A stretch of DNA of 64,000 bases from Hyposmocoma kahamanoa (lineage: Eukaryota; Arthropoda; Insecta; Lepidoptera; Cosmopterigidae): the NCBI RefSeq assembly GCF_003589595.1, contig NW_020653713.1, positions 2,055,551-2,119,550 of the forward strand, read 5' to 3'. The notes below the pieces were generated by a model, which ran no database searches, had not been told where the DNA came from, and saw only the letters and a program-made list of their open reading frames with translations. Each line of letters begins with the position of its first letter. Within the stretch, counting starts at the first letter, position 1. Below are positions 63,060-64,000 of the stretch, one piece after another. The position numbers and the translations under genes were made by a program.

Positions 63060-63370
63060 TTCGTTCGTATATGTTATTGGTTTTCACGGTGTAACAGCCG
63101 CGAGTAAACCCGCTAATTATCGAAACATTCCTTTGGCGTGGCGCACAGTACATAGCATGCACGCAGCACGCAATATGTGTCAGCTGTATGCGGCAATAAA
63201 TTCATTGTATAATGGGCATGCCGCGGTTCAAATTGGGCCGTCCCTCCCAAGAGCGCCCCGCGCGCATCGCCGCCATTATCTAAACACGCTCTATTCAGTT
63301 CTGAAACGCATCTTGCGGACGCACCGAGACTAACGATCGCCGACCCCAGCGCCATCTATTCACTAGCGTC
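63060..63370. promoter_or_regulatory. GC-richer, CpG-containing unique segment
   Basis: CACGGTGTAACAGCCGCGAG, GGCGTGGCGCACAGTACATA, GGGCCGTCCCTCCCAAGAGC and CCCCGCGCGCATCGCC, with TTCAGTT (initiator-like) near 63294. No repeat family matches. A candidate promoter or untranslated exon of a gene beyond the window. Confidence 0.35.
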
Positions 63371-63486
63371 ACTACAAAACTCGCACACATACAAACTATT
63401 CTATAAATTTACAAGTACTTCGTTCGTTGCCTCCGTGTGCGTTGTACGTCTACGAAAATTTGGTACTTTGCTGTATAAAATTGTGC

Positions 63487-63534
63487 ATGACGACATTAGA
63501 GGAGTTAGCACCGCGGAAATATCGAACTATGCAA
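63487..63534 (+). CDS. Possible 16-codon first coding exon
   Basis: A frame starting ATG at 63487 reads MTTLEELAPRKYRTMQ and then meets GTGAGG, a fair 5' splice site, at 63535. A TATAAAA lies at 63474-63480, too close to the ATG to act as its TATA box. Support is only the position in unique GC-richer DNA near the window edge and the open frame. It may be chance. Confidence 0.15.
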
Positions 63535-64000
63535 GTGAGGTCATCAGGACCGTAATAAAATGATACAATTTCCTTAAATATTATAATACACAGTTATTGG
63601 TATATTTTGTCATAGTAATAATAATTGGGATATTAATGAAACTTTAAAAATCAATATCGAAGTTGAATTAATTGTCATAAAATGTAATTGAAATATCAAT
63701 TTTACCTTAACCTAAATTATGGAAACGCGCAGGTATAATTTTTGGCGACGAAAAGGCTAGTTAACCTTACTTACGCGGTAATTAACCTGCTAGAGGAGTA
63801 CTATACCGAAATTAATAATTCTATGCAAAATAGACGGACATGGCGCACGCAACTCAACTGCGTTATTTATTGCTACGAGTGTGAGCTGAGTTGTCAAGGA
63901 TAAATGCGCGGGTGTGGGTAGCCCGCACACGCACCCATATTGAGCAGCAAGTGTGTGCGTGCGTGCGCTGCTGCGACGCTCACGGACACATGCGAACAAA
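63535..64000. other. Unique DNA to the window edge
   Basis: No gene or repeat is recognised. 63880-64000 is GC-richer, with GTGTGTGCGTGCGTGCGCTG. The minus-strand frame 63790-63999 has no motif. Confidence 0.4.

Overview
The window is AT-rich insect nuclear DNA, almost certainly from a moth or butterfly. The evidence is its repeats: a very common lepidopteran repeat beginning near 4150, several tRNA-derived SINEs, the C-terminal ends of several LINE families with lepidopteran-type 3' tails, mariner, Transib and Penelope-like remnants, and two assembly gaps. No open reading frame can be assigned to a host gene. Nearly every open frame that can be recognised is a decayed transposon protein, and the rest are short and unsupported. 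The window is best read as intergenic or long-intron DNA built up by repeated, nested insertion. No operon, CRISPR array, functional tRNA or rRNA was found.

Layout. 0-2.6 kb: a dead Transib (RAG1-like) transposase interrupted by a 378-bp MITE with a perfect 8-bp target-site duplication. 2.4-7.5 kb: SINEs and LINE ends. 11-12.4 kb: a 1.4-kb element with long inverted arms. 14.9-16.0 kb: a compound microsatellite spanning a 400-N gap. 16.9-19.6 kb: a LINE end and a Penelope-like element (PLE) with a frameshifted GIY-YIG endonuclease. 20-24 kb: mostly unrecognised AT-rich DNA. 26.8-33.7 kb: a repeat-poor block with several GC-rich islands, the best candidate for host regulatory sequence. 33.7-42.7 kb: dense nesting (LINEs inside SINEs, two dead mariners, a MITE inside one mariner). 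43.5-52 kb: PLE ends, a PLE-LINE chimera, a SINE composite and a Harbinger-like MITE. 52-62.5 kb: more SINEs, a possible LTR with primer-binding site, a hAT-like MITE, a second copy of the PLE-LINE chimera and of the SINE composite, and RTE-like LINE ends. 63-64 kb: GC-richer unique DNA with promoter-like features at the window edge.

Family names used here are working labels. A: about 285-bp SINE-like family with a LINE-like tail, about 21 copies. B: tRNA-derived SINE, class II tRNA-like head, TTA-rich tail. D, E and F: other tRNA-derived SINE types. C: a 3'-end family with a hairpin. H: a LINE-like 3'-UTR repeat. P and G: repeats seen as pairs.

The most interesting structures are: (i) two copies of a LINE remnant fused to the PLE terminus that share the same inactivating stop, suggesting movement after the LINE had died; (ii) two nearly identical B-A composites, a chimera that seems to have moved or been duplicated as a unit; (iii) a conserved PLE motif that looks like a degenerate hammerhead-ribozyme core; and (iv) several MITEs with clean target duplications nested in older elements. 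None of these can be called a new functional system from the sequence alone.
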